From positions 92,956-156,955 of the forward strand of contig NW_027526674.1 of assembly GCF_052857255.1 (NCBI RefSeq): a DNA stretch of 64,000 nucleotides, read 5' to 3'. This document shows positions 25,061 through 36,823 of this stretch, piece by piece. The stretch's first letter is position 1, and each line of letters opens with the position of its first letter. The notes under the pieces are model-generated. The model was given only the letters and a program-made list of their open reading frames with translations, searched no databases and was not told where the DNA came from. Both the position numbers and the translations under genes were made by a program. This DNA comes from Amblyomma americanum (lineage: Eukaryota > Arthropoda > Arachnida > Ixodida > Ixodidae).

Positions 25061-27384
25061 TGCGACGACTTGTAAACTCGATGCTCGTGAATCTTGGTAG
25101 TTTCGATCTAAAACGATGTATCCCGTTGTTTTGAGCCGGAATACAAGTTTTCGCGCAGTTCTGAGAGAAAAAGTTTACACCTTTCTCTCATCTACTCGTC
25201 GACGACTTGTAAAATCGATGCTCGTGAATCTTGATAGTTTCGCTCTAAAACAATGTATCCCGTTGTTTTGAGCCGGAAGACGAGTTTTCGCGCAGTTCTG
25301 AGAGAAAAAGTTTACACCTTTCTCTCGTCTACTCTTCGACGACTTGTAAAATCGATGCTCGTTAATCGTGCTAGTTTCGATCTAAAACGATGTATCCCGT
25401 TGATTTGAGCCGGAATACAAGTTTTCGCGCAGTTCTGAGAGAAAAAGTTTACAGCTTTTTCTCGTCTACTCTTCGACGATTTGTAAAATCGATGCTCGTG
25501 AATCTTGATTGTTTCGATCTAAAACGATGTATCCCGTTGTTTTGAGCCGGAATACAAGTTTTCGCGCAGTTCTGAGAGAAAAAGTTTACACCTTTCTCTC
25601 GTCTACTCTTCGACGACTTGTAAAATCGATGCTCGTGAATCTTGATAGTGTCGATCTAAAACGATGTATCCCGTTGTTTTGAGCCGGAATACAAGTTTTC
25701 GAGCAGTTCTGAGAGAAAAAGTTTACACCTTTCTTTCGTCTACTCTTCGACGACTTGTAAAATCGATGCTCGTGAATTTTGCTTGTCTTGATCTAAAACG
25801 ATGTATCCCGTTGTTTTGAGCCGCAATACAAGTTTTCGCGCAGTTCTGAGAGAAAAAGTTTACACCTTTCTCTCGTCTACTCTTCGACGACTTGTAAAAT
25901 TGATGCTCGTGAATTTTGCTAGTTTTGATCTAAAACGATGTATCCCGTTGTTTTGAGCTGGAATATAAGTTTTCGCGCAGTTCTGAGAGAAAAAGTTTAC
26001 ACCTCTCTCTCGTCTACTCTTCGACGACTTGTTAAATCGATGCTCGTGAATTTTGCTACTTTCGATCTAAAACGATGTATATCGTTGTTTTGAGCCGGAA
26101 TACAATTTTTCGCGCAGTTCTGAGAAAAAGTTTACACCTTTCTCTCGTCTACTCTTCGACGACTTGTAAAATCGATGCTCGTGAATCTTGATAGTTTCGA
26201 TCTAAAACAATGTATTCCGTTGTTTTGAGCCGGAATACAAGTTTTCGCGCAGTTCTGAGAGAAAAATTTACACCTTTCTCTCGTCTACTCTTCGACGACT
26301 TGTAAAATCGATGCTCGTGAATCTTGCTAGTTTCGATCTAAAACGATGTATCCCGTTGTTTTGAGCTGGAATACAAGTTTTCGCGCAGTTCTGAGAGAAA
26401 AAGTTTACACCTTTCTCTCGTCTACTCTTCGACGACTTGTAAAATCGATGCTCGTGAATCGTGCTAGTTTCAATCTAAAACGATGTATCCCGTTGATTTG
26501 AGCCGGAATACAAGTTTTCGCGCAGTTCTGAGAGAAAAAGTTTACACCTTTCTCGCGTCTACTCTTCGACGACTTGTAAAATCGATGCTCGTGAATTTTG
26601 CTTGTCTTGATCTAAAACGACGTATCCCGTTGATTTGAGCCGGAATACAAGTTTTCGCGCAGTTCTGAGAGAAAAAGTTTACACCTTTCTCTCGTCTACT
26701 TTTCGACGACTTGTTAAATTGATGCTGGTGAATTTTGCTACTTTCGATCTAAAACGATGTATCCCGTTGTTTTGAGCCGGAATACAAGTTTTCGCGCAGT
26801 TCTGAGAGAAAAAGTTTACACCTTTCTCTCGTCTACTCTTCGACGACTTGTAAAATTGATGCTCGTGAATTTTGCTAGTTTCGGTGTAAAACGATGTATC
26901 CCGTTGTTTTGAGGTGGAATACAAGTTTTCGCGCAGTTCTGAGAGAAAAAGTTTACACCTTTCTCTCGTCTACTCTTCGACGACTTGTTAAATCGATGCT
27001 CGTGAATTTTGCTACTTTCGATCTATAACGATATATCCCGTTGTTTTGAGCCGGAATACAAGTTTTCGCGCAGTTCTGAGAGAAAAGGTTTACACCTTTC
27101 TCTCGTCTACTCTTCGACGACTTGTAAAATCGATGCTCGTGAATCTTGATAGTTTCGTTCTAAAACAATGTATCCCGTTGTTTTGAGACGGAATACGAGT
27201 TTTCGCGCAGTTCTGAGAGAAAACGTTTACCCCTTTCTCTCGTCTACTCTTCGACGACTTGTAAAATTGATGCTCGTTAATCGTGCTAGTTTCGATCTCA
27301 AACGATGCATCCCGTTGATTTGAGCCGGAATACAAGTTTTTGCGCAGTTTTGAGAAAAAGTGTACACCTTTCTATCGTCTACTC
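25061..27384. repeat. 2,324 bp block (17 monomers), copy 1
   Basis: The block runs from TGCGACGACTTGTAAACTCG to the TGTACACCTTTCTATCGTC monomer. It contains two monomers shortened by four bases (GTTCTGAGAAAAAG near 26,118 and TTTTGAGAAAAAG near 27,347), GAGGTGGAATAC (about 26,912), CTCATCTACTCGTCG (about 25,186) and GGAAGACGAG (about 25,275). It is followed directly by copy 2 with no spacer. I compared several stretches of the pair and found no differences. Confidence 0.92.
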
Positions 27385-29708
27385 TGCGACGACTTGTAAA
27401 CTCGATGCTCGTGAATCTTGGTAGTTTCGATCTAAAACGATGTATCCCGTTGTTTTGAGCCGGAATACAAGTTTTCGCGCAGTTCTGAGAGAAAAAGTTT
27501 ACACCTTTCTCTCATCTACTCGTCGACGACTTGTAAAATCGATGCTCGTGAATCTTGATAGTTTCGCTCTAAAACAATGTATCCCGTTGTTTTGAGCCGG
27601 AAGACGAGTTTTCGCGCAGTTCTGAGAGAAAAAGTTTACACCTTTCTCTCGTCTACTCTTCGACGACTTGTAAAATCGATGCTCGTTAATCGTGCTAGTT
27701 TCGATCTAAAACGATGTATCCCGTTGATTTGAGCCGGAATACAAGTTTTCGCGCAGTTCTGAGAGAAAAAGTTTACAGCTTTTTCTCGTCTACTCTTCGA
27801 CGATTTGTAAAATCGATGCTCGTGAATCTTGATTGTTTCGATCTAAAACGATGTATCCCGTTGTTTTGAGCCGGAATACAAGTTTTCGCGCAGTTCTGAG
27901 AGAAAAAGTTTACACCTTTCTCTCGTCTACTCTTCGACGACTTGTAAAATCGATGCTCGTGAATCTTGATAGTGTCGATCTAAAACGATGTATCCCGTTG
28001 TTTTGAGCCGGAATACAAGTTTTCGAGCAGTTCTGAGAGAAAAAGTTTACACCTTTCTTTCGTCTACTCTTCGACGACTTGTAAAATCGATGCTCGTGAA
28101 TTTTGCTTGTCTTGATCTAAAACGATGTATCCCGTTGTTTTGAGCCGCAATACAAGTTTTCGCGCAGTTCTGAGAGAAAAAGTTTACACCTTTCTCTCGT
28201 CTACTCTTCGACGACTTGTAAAATTGATGCTCGTGAATTTTGCTAGTTTTGATCTAAAACGATGTATCCCGTTGTTTTGAGCTGGAATATAAGTTTTCGC
28301 GCAGTTCTGAGAGAAAAAGTTTACACCTCTCTCTCGTCTACTCTTCGACGACTTGTTAAATCGATGCTCGTGAATTTTGCTACTTTCGATCTAAAACGAT
28401 GTATATCGTTGTTTTGAGCCGGAATACAATTTTTCGCGCAGTTCTGAGAAAAAGTTTACACCTTTCTCTCGTCTACTCTTCGACGACTTGTAAAATCGAT
28501 GCTCGTGAATCTTGATAGTTTCGATCTAAAACAATGTATTCCGTTGTTTTGAGCCGGAATACAAGTTTTCGCGCAGTTCTGAGAGAAAAATTTACACCTT
28601 TCTCTCGTCTACTCTTCGACGACTTGTAAAATCGATGCTCGTGAATCTTGCTAGTTTCGATCTAAAACGATGTATCCCGTTGTTTTGAGCTGGAATACAA
28701 GTTTTCGCGCAGTTCTGAGAGAAAAAGTTTACACCTTTCTCTCGTCTACTCTTCGACGACTTGTAAAATCGATGCTCGTGAATCGTGCTAGTTTCAATCT
28801 AAAACGATGTATCCCGTTGATTTGAGCCGGAATACAAGTTTTCGCGCAGTTCTGAGAGAAAAAGTTTACACCTTTCTCGCGTCTACTCTTCGACGACTTG
28901 TAAAATCGATGCTCGTGAATTTTGCTTGTCTTGATCTAAAACGACGTATCCCGTTGATTTGAGCCGGAATACAAGTTTTCGCGCAGTTCTGAGAGAAAAA
29001 GTTTACACCTTTCTCTCGTCTACTTTTCGACGACTTGTTAAATTGATGCTGGTGAATTTTGCTACTTTCGATCTAAAACGATGTATCCCGTTGTTTTGAG
29101 CCGGAATACAAGTTTTCGCGCAGTTCTGAGAGAAAAAGTTTACACCTTTCTCTCGTCTACTCTTCGACGACTTGTAAAATTGATGCTCGTGAATTTTGCT
29201 AGTTTCGGTGTAAAACGATGTATCCCGTTGTTTTGAGGTGGAATACAAGTTTTCGCGCAGTTCTGAGAGAAAAAGTTTACACCTTTCTCTCGTCTACTCT
29301 TCGACGACTTGTTAAATCGATGCTCGTGAATTTTGCTACTTTCGATCTATAACGATATATCCCGTTGTTTTGAGCCGGAATACAAGTTTTCGCGCAGTTC
29401 TGAGAGAAAAGGTTTACACCTTTCTCTCGTCTACTCTTCGACGACTTGTAAAATCGATGCTCGTGAATCTTGATAGTTTCGTTCTAAAACAATGTATCCC
29501 GTTGTTTTGAGACGGAATACGAGTTTTCGCGCAGTTCTGAGAGAAAACGTTTACCCCTTTCTCTCGTCTACTCTTCGACGACTTGTAAAATTGATGCTCG
29601 TTAATCGTGCTAGTTTCGATCTCAAACGATGCATCCCGTTGATTTGAGCCGGAATACAAGTTTTTGCGCAGTTTTGAGAAAAAGTGTACACCTTTCTATC
29701 GTCTACTC
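27385..29708. repeat. 2,324 bp block (17 monomers), copy 2
   Basis: Direct tandem copy of 25,061-27,384. Even private variants are shared, such as GATCTCAAACG (about 27,294 and 29,618) and a CTCTTCG where other members of this monomer type have CTCTGCG (about 26,288 and 28,612). The junction monomer near 27,361-27,400 fuses the left part of the block-end monomer (TGTACACCTTTCTATCG) to the right part of the block-start monomer. After 29,708 the sequence resumes with a CTTCGACGAC monomer. This is the signature of one recent unequal crossover. Confidence 0.93.
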
Positions 29709-30932
29709 TTCGACGACTTGTAAAATCGATGCTCGTGAATCTTGATAGTTTAGATCTAAAACGATGTATTCCGTTGTTTTGAGCCGGAATACAAGTTTTC
29801 GCGCAGTTCTGAGAGAAAAATTTACACCTTTCTCTCGTCTACTCTGCGACGACTTGTAAAATCGATGCTCGTGAATCTTGCTAGTTTCGACCTAAAACGA
29901 TGTATCCCGTTGTTTTGAGCCGGAATACAAGTTTTCGCGCAGTTCTGAGAGAAAAAGTTTACACCTTTCACTCGTCTACTTTTCGACGACTTGTTAAATC
30001 GATGCTGGTGAATTTTGCTACTTTCGATCTAAAACGATGTATCCCGTTGTTTTGAGCCGGAATACAAGTTTTCGCGCAGTTCTTAGAGAAAAAGTTTACA
30101 CCTTTCTCTCGTCTACTCTTCGACGACTTGTAAAATTGATGCTCGTGAATTTTGCTAGTTTCGGTGTAAAACGATGTATCCCGTTGTTTTGAGGTGGAAT
30201 ACAAGTTTTCGCGCAGTTCTGAGAGAAAAAGTTTACACCTTTCTCTCGTCTACTCTTCGACGACTTGTTAAATCGATGCTCGTGAATTTTGCTACTTTCG
30301 ATCTAAAACGATGTATCCCGTTGTTTTGAGCCGGAATACAATTTTTCGCGCAGTTCTGAGAGAAAAAGTTTACACCTTTCTCTCGTCTACTCTTCGACGA
30401 CTTGTAAAATCGATGCTCGTGAATCTTGATAGTTTCGATCTAAAACGATGTATTCCGTTGTTTTGAGCCGGAATACAAGTTTTCCCGCAGTTCTGAGAGA
30501 AAAATTTACACCTTTCTCTCGTCTACTCTGCGACGACCTGTAAAATCGATGCTCGTGAATCTTGCTAGTTTCGATCTATAACGATATATCCCGTTGTTTT
30601 GAGCCGGAATACAAGTTTTCGCGCAGTTCTGAGAGAAAAAGTTTACACCTTTCTCTCGTCTACTCTTCGACGACTTGTAAAATCGATGCTCGTGAATCTT
30701 GATAGTTTCGTTCTAAAACAATGTATCCCGTTGTTTTGAGACGGAATACGAGTTTTCGCGCAGTTCTGAGAGAAAACGTTTACCCCTTTCTCTCGCCTAC
30801 TCTTCGACGACTTGTAAATTCGATGCTCGTTAATCGTGCTAGTTTCGATCTAAAACGATGCATCCCGTTGTTTTGAGCCGGAATACAAGTTTTTGCGCAG
30901 TTTTGAGAGAAAAAGTTTACACCTTTCTATCG

Positions 30933-32437
30933 TCTACTCTTCGACGACTTGTAAAATTGATGCTCGTGAATCTTGATAGTTTCGTTCTAAAACAATGTAT
31001 CCCGTTGTTTTGAGACGGAATACGAGTTTTCGCGCAGTTCTGAGAGAAAACGTTTACCCCTTTCTCTCGTCTACTCTTCGACGACTTGTAAAATCGATGC
31101 TCGTTAATCGTGCTAGTTTCGATCTAAAACGATGTATCCCGTTGTTTTGAGCCGGAATACTAGTTTTCGCGCACTTCTGAGAGAAAAAGTTTACACCTTT
31201 TTCTCGTCTACTCTTCGACGACTTGTAAAATGGATGCTCGTGAATCTTGCTAGTTTCGATCTAAAACGATGTATCCCGTTCTTTTGAGCCGGAATACAAG
31301 TTTTCGCGCAGTTCTGAGAGAAAAAGTTTACATCTTTCTCTCGTCTACTCTTCGACGACTTGTAGAATCGATGCTCGTGAATCTTGATAGTATCGCTCTA
31401 AAACGATGTATCCCGTTGTTTTGAGCCGGAATACAAGTTATCGCGCAGTTCTGAGAGAAAAAGTTTACACCTTTCTCTCGTCTACTCTTCGACGACTTGT
31501 AAAATCGATGCTCGTGAATCTTGCTAGTTTCGATCTAAAACGATGTATCCCGTTGTTTTGAGCCGGAATACAATTTTTCGCGCAGTTCTGAGTGAAAAAG
31601 TTTACACCTTTCTCGCGTCTACTCTTCGACGACTTGTAAAATCGATGCTCTTGAATCTTGATAGTTTCGATCTAAAACGATGTATCCTGTTGTTTTGAGC
31701 CGGAATACAAGCTTTCGCGCAGTTCTGAGAGAAAAAGTTTACACCTTTCTCTCGTCTACTCTTCGACGACTTGTAAAATTGATGCTCGTTAATCTTGCTA
31801 GTTTCGATCTAAAACGATGTATTCCGTTGTTCTGAGCCGGAATACAAGTTTTCGCGCAGTTCTGAGAGAAACATTTATACCTTTCTCTCGTCTACTCTTC
31901 GACGACTTGTAAAATCGATGCTCGTGAATCTTGATAGTTTCGTTCTAAAACAATGTATCCCGTTGTTTTGAGACGGAATACGAGTTTTCGCGCAGTTCTG
32001 AGAGAAAACGTTTACCCCTTTCTCTCGTCTACTCTTCGACGACTTGTAAAATCGATGCTCGTTAATCGTGCTAGTTTCGATCTAAAACGATGCATCCCGT
32101 TGTTTTGAGCCGGAATAAAAGTTTTTGCGCAGTTTTGAGAGAAAAAGTTTACACCTTTCTAGCGTCTACTCTTCGACGACTTGTAAAATCGATGCTCGTG
32201 AATCTTGATAGTTTAGATCTAAAACGATGTATTCCGTTGTTTTGAGCCGGAATACAAGTTTTCGCGCAGTTCTGAGAGAACAATTTACACCTTTCTCTCG
32301 TCTACTCTGCGACGACTTGTAAAATCGATGCTCGTGAATCTTGATAGTTTCGATCTAAAACGATGTATCCCGTTGTTTTGAGCCGGAATACAAGTTTTCG
32401 CGCAGTTCTGAGAGAAAAAGTTTACACTTTTCTCTCG
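30933..32437. repeat. 1,505 bp block (11 monomers), copy 1
   Basis: The diagnostic GCGCACTTCTGAG sits at about 31,171 here and 32,676 in the next copy (offset 1,505). Other shared markers are ATCCCGTTCTTTTGAG, TTTACATCTTTC, GTTATCGCGCAG, CAAGCTTTCGCG, GAGAAACATTTATACC and TCTAGCGTC. This copy retains the monomer with CAATTTTTCGCG and GAGTGAAAAAG (about 31,572) that copy 2 has lost. It has the private change GAGAACAATTT (about 32,276). Confidence 0.82.
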
Positions 32438-33700
32438 TCTACTCTTCGACGACTTGTAAAATTGATGCTCGTGAATCTTGATAGTTTCGTTCTAAAACAA
32501 TGTATCCCGTTCTTTTGAGACGGAATACGAGTTTTCGCGCAGTTCTGAGAGAAAACGTTTACCCCTTTCTCTCGTCTACTCTTCGACGACTTGTAAAATC
32601 GATGCTCGTTAATCGTGCTAGTTTCGATCTAAAACGATGTATCCCGTTGTTTTGAGCCGGAATACTAGTTTTCGCGCACTTCTGAGAGAAAAAGTTTACA
32701 CCTTTTTCTCGTCTACTCTTCGACGACTTGTAAAATGGATGCTCGTGAATCTTGCTAGTTTCGATCTAAAACGATGTATCCCGTTCTTTTGAGCCGGAAT
32801 ACAAGTTTTCGCGCAGTTCTGAGAGAAAAAGTTTACATCTTTCTCTCGTCTACTCTTCGACGACTTGTAGAATCGATGCTCGTGAATCTTGATAGTATCG
32901 CTCTAAAACGATGTATCCCGTTGTTTTGAGCCGGAATACAAGTTATCGCGCAGTTCTGAGAGAAAAAGTTTACACCTTTCTCTCGTCTACTCTTCGACGA
33001 CTTGTAAAATCGATGCTCGTGAATCTTGCTAGTTTCGATCTAAAACGATGTATCCTGTTGTTTTGAGCCGGAATACAAGCTTTCGCGCAGTTCTGAGAGA
33101 AAAAGTTTACACCTTTCTCTCGTCTACTCTTCGACGACTTGTAAAATTGATGCTCGTTAATCTTGCTAGTTTCGATCTAAAACGATGTATTCCGTTGTTC
33201 TGAGCCGGAATACAAGTTTTCGCGCAGTTCTGAGAGAAACATTTATACCTTTCTCTCGTCTACTCTTCGACGACTTGTAAAATCGATGCTCGTGAATCTT
33301 GATAGTTTCGTTCTAAAACAATGTATCCCGTTGTTTTGAGACGGAATACGAGTTTTCGCGCAGTTCTGAGAGAAAACGTTTACCCCTTTCTCTCGTCTAC
33401 TCTTCGACGACTTGTAAAATCGATGCTCGTTAATCGTGCTAGTTTCGATCTAAAACGATGCATCCCGTTGTTTTGAGCCGGAATACAAGTTTTTGCGCAG
33501 TTTTGAGAGAAAAAGTTTACACCTTTCTAGCGTCTACTCTTCGACGACTTGTAAAATCGATGCTCGTGAATCTTGATAGTTTAGATCTAAAACGATGTAT
33601 TCCGTTGTTTTGAGCCGGAATACAAGTTTTCGCGCAGTTCTGAGAGAAAAATTTACACCTTTCTCTCGTCTACTCTGCGACGACTTGTAAAATCGATGCT
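32438..33700. repeat. 1,505 bp block, copy 2, lacking one monomer
   Basis: The offset from copy 1 is 1,505 bp up to about 33,040 and 1,368 bp after it, so one 137 bp monomer has been removed. The deletion joins the GCTAG half of one monomer to the ATCCTGTTG half of another. The related segment at 39,260-40,690 aligns with this copy at an offset of 6,976 before the deletion point and 7,113 after it, so that segment still has the monomer. Confidence 0.82.
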
Positions 33701-36010
33701 CGTGAATCTTGCTAGTTTCGATCTAAAACGATGTATCCCGTTGTTTTGAGCCGGAATACAAGCTTTCGTGCAGTTCTGAGAGAAAAAGTTTACACCTTTC
33801 TCTCGTCTACTTTTCGACGACTTGTTAAATCGATGCTGGTGAATTTTGCTACTTTCGATCTAAAACGATGTATCCCGTTGTTTTGAGCCGGAATACAAGT
33901 TTTCGCGCAGTTCTGAGAGAAAAAGTTTACACCTTTCTCTCGTCTACTCTTCGACGACTTGTAAAATTGATGCTCGTGAATTTTGCTAGTTTCGGTGTAA
34001 AACGATGTATCCCGTTGTTTTGAGGTGAAATACAAGTTTTCGCGCAGTTCTGAGAGAAAAAGTTTACACCTTTCTCTTGTCTACTCTTCGACGACTTGTT
34101 AAATCGATGCTCGTGAATTTTGCTACTTTCGATCTAAAACGATGTATCCCGTTGTTTTGAGCCGGAATACAATTTTTCGCGCAGTTCTGAGAGAAAAAGT
34201 TTACACCTTTCTCTCGTCTACTCTTCGACGACTTGTAAAATCGATGCTCGTGAATCTTGATAGTTTCGATCGAAAACGATGTATTCCGTTGTTTTGAGCC
34301 GGAATACAAGTTTTCCCGCAGTTCTGAGAGAAAAATTTACACCTTTCTCTCGTCTACTCTGCGACGACCTGTAAAATCGATGCTCGTGAATCTTGCTAGT
34401 TTCGATCTATAACGATATATCCCGTTGTTTTGAGCCGGAATACACGTTTTCGCGCAGTTCTGAGAGAAAAAGTTTACACCTTTCTCTCGTCTACTCTTCG
34501 ACGACATGTAAAATCGATGCTCGTGAATCTTGATAGTTTCGTTCTAAAACAATGTATCCCGTTGTTTTGAGACGGAATACGAGTTTTCGCGCAGTTCTGA
34601 GAGAAAACGTTTACCCCTTTCTCTCGTCTACTCTTCGACGACATGTAAAATCAATGCTCGTTAATCGTGCTAGTTTCGATCTAAAACGATGCATCCCGTT
34701 GTTTTGAGCCGGAATACAAGTTTTCGCGCAGTTTTGAGAGAAAAAGTTTACACCTTTCTATCGTCTACTCTTCGACGACTTGTAAAATCGATGCTCGTGA
34801 ATCTTGATAGTTTAGATCTAAAACGATGTATCCCGTTGTTTTGAGCCGGAATACAAGTTTTCGCGAAGTTCTGAGAGAAAAAGTTTACACCTTTCTAGCG
34901 TCTACTCTTCGACGACTTGTAAAATCGATGCTCGCGAATTTTACTTGTCTTGATCTAAAACGATGTATCCCATTGTTTTGAGCCGCAATACAATTTTCGC
35001 GCAGTTCTGAGAGAAAAAGTTTACACCTTTCTCTCGTCTACTCTTCGACGACTTGTAAAATTGATGCTGGCGAATTTTGCTACTTTCGATCTAAAACGAT
35101 GTATCCCGTTGTTTTGACCCGGAATACAAGTTTTCGCGAAGTTCTGAGAGAAAACGTTTACACCTTTCTCTCGTCTACTCTTCGACGACTTGTTAAATCG
35201 ATGCTGGTGAATTTTGCTACTTTCGATCTAAAACGATGTATCCCGTTGTTTTGAGCCGGAATACAAGTTTTCGCGCAGTTCTGAGAGAAAAAGTTTACAC
35301 CTTTTTCTCGTCTACTCTTCGACGACTTGTAGAATCGATGCTCGTGAATCTTGATAGTATCGCTCTAAAACGATGTATCCTGTTGTTTTGAGCCGAAATA
35401 CAAGTTTTCGCGCAGTTCTGAGAGAAAAAGTTTACACCTTTCCCTCGTCTACTCTTCGACGACTTGTAAAATTTATGCTCGTGAATCTTGATAGTTTCGA
35501 TCTAAAACGATGTATCCCGTTGTTTTGAGCCGGAATACAAGTTTTCGCGCAGTTCTGAGAGAAAAAGTTTACACCTTTCTCTCGTCTACTCTTCGACGAC
35601 TTGTAAAATTGATGCTCGTGAATTTTGCTAGTTTCGATCTAAAACGATGTATCCCGTTGTTTTGAGCTGGAATACAAGTTTTCGCGCAGTTCTGAGACAA
35701 AAAGTTTACACCATTCTCTCGTCTACTCTTCAACGACTTGTAAAATCTATGCTCGTGAATCTTGATAGTTTCGATCTAAAACGATGTATCCCGTTGTTTT
35801 GAGCCGGAATACAAGTTTTCGCGCAGTTCTGAGAGAAAAAGTTTACACCTTTCTCTCGTCTACTCTGCGACGACTTGTAAAATCGATGCTCGTGAATCTT
35901 GCTAGTTTCGATCTAAAACAATGTATCCCGTTGTTTTGAGCCGGAATACAAGTTTTCGCGCAGTTCTGAGAGAAAAAGTTTACACCTTTCTCTCGTCTAC
36001 TCTTCGACGA
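33701..36010. repeat. S1 right part: GAGGTGAAATAC to GAGACAAAAAG monomers
   Basis: These monomers continue the satellite. The order is: CTACTTTTCG with GATGCTGGTG, GGTGTAAAACG with GAGGTGAAATAC, a TTTCCCGCAG / GACCTG / TATAACGATATAT pair, the CAATG...ACCCC and GTTAATCG dimer, then TTTCGCGAAG, TTTACTTGTC, GATGCTGGCG, CCTGTTG and GAGACAAAAAG monomers. The same order recurs at about 41,861-43,990, and parts of it at 49,390 and 51,220-52,740. Copy-specific changes include CTCTTGTCTAC (about 34,076) and GACATGTAAAATC (about 34,503 and 34,640). Confidence 0.75.
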
Positions 36011-36823
36011 CTTGTAAAATCGATGCTCGTAAATCTTGATTGTTTCGATTTAAAACGATGTATCCCGTTGTTTTGAGCCGGAATACAAGTTTTCGCGCAG
36101 TTCTGAGAGAAAAAGTTTACACCTTTCTCTCGTCAACTCTTCGACGACTTGTAAAATCGATGGTCGTGAATCTTGATAGTGTCGATCTAAAACGATGTAT
36201 CCCGTTGTTTTGAGCCGGAATACAAGTTTTCGCGCAGTTCTGAGAGAAAAAGTTTACACCTTTCTTTCGTCTACTCTTCGACGACTTGTAAAATCGATGC
36301 TCGTGAATTTTGCTTGTCTTGATCTAAAACGATGTATCCCGTTGTTTTGAGCCGCAATACAAGTTTTCGCGCAGTTCTGAGAGAAAAAGTTTACACCTTT
36401 CTCTCGTCTACTCTTCGACGACTTGTAAAATCGATGCTCGTGAATCTTGCTAGTTTCGATCTAAAACGAAGTATCCCAATGTTTTGAGCCGGAATACAAG
36501 TTTTTGCGCAGTTTTGAGAGAAAAAGTTTACACCTTTCTATCGTCTACTCTTCGACGACTTGTAAAATCGATGCTCGTGAATCTTGATAGTTTCGCTCTA
36601 AAACAATGTAAACCGTTATTTTGAGCCGGAATACGAGTTTTCGCGCAGTTTTGAGAGAAAAAGTTTACACCTTTCTCTCGTCTACTCTTCGACGACTTGT
36701 GAAATCGATGCTCGTTAATCTTGCTAGTTTCGATCTAAAACGATGTATTCCGTTGTTTTGAGCCGGAATACAAGTTTTCGCGCAGTTCTGAGAGAAACAT
36801 TTACACCTTTCTCTCGTCTACTC

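Larger units (their letters stand above)
24252..36010. repeat. Domain C, super-repeat copy S1
   Basis: This 11.8 kb block is the longest of three related mosaic segments. Its left part (24,252 to about 27,340) aligns with 36,015-39,110 at a constant offset of 11,763. Shared rare variants include AACGAAGTATCCCAATG (about 24,702 and 36,466) and TGTAAACCGTTATTTTG (about 24,845 and 36,608). S1 is longer than S2 because it holds an extra 2,324 bp tandem copy and an extra 1,505 bp copy. The right part (about 34.8-36.0 kb) has TTTCGCGAAG, TTTACTTGTC, CCTGTTG/CCGAAATAC and GAGACAAAAAG monomers, also seen in S2 and S3. Confidence 0.8.
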
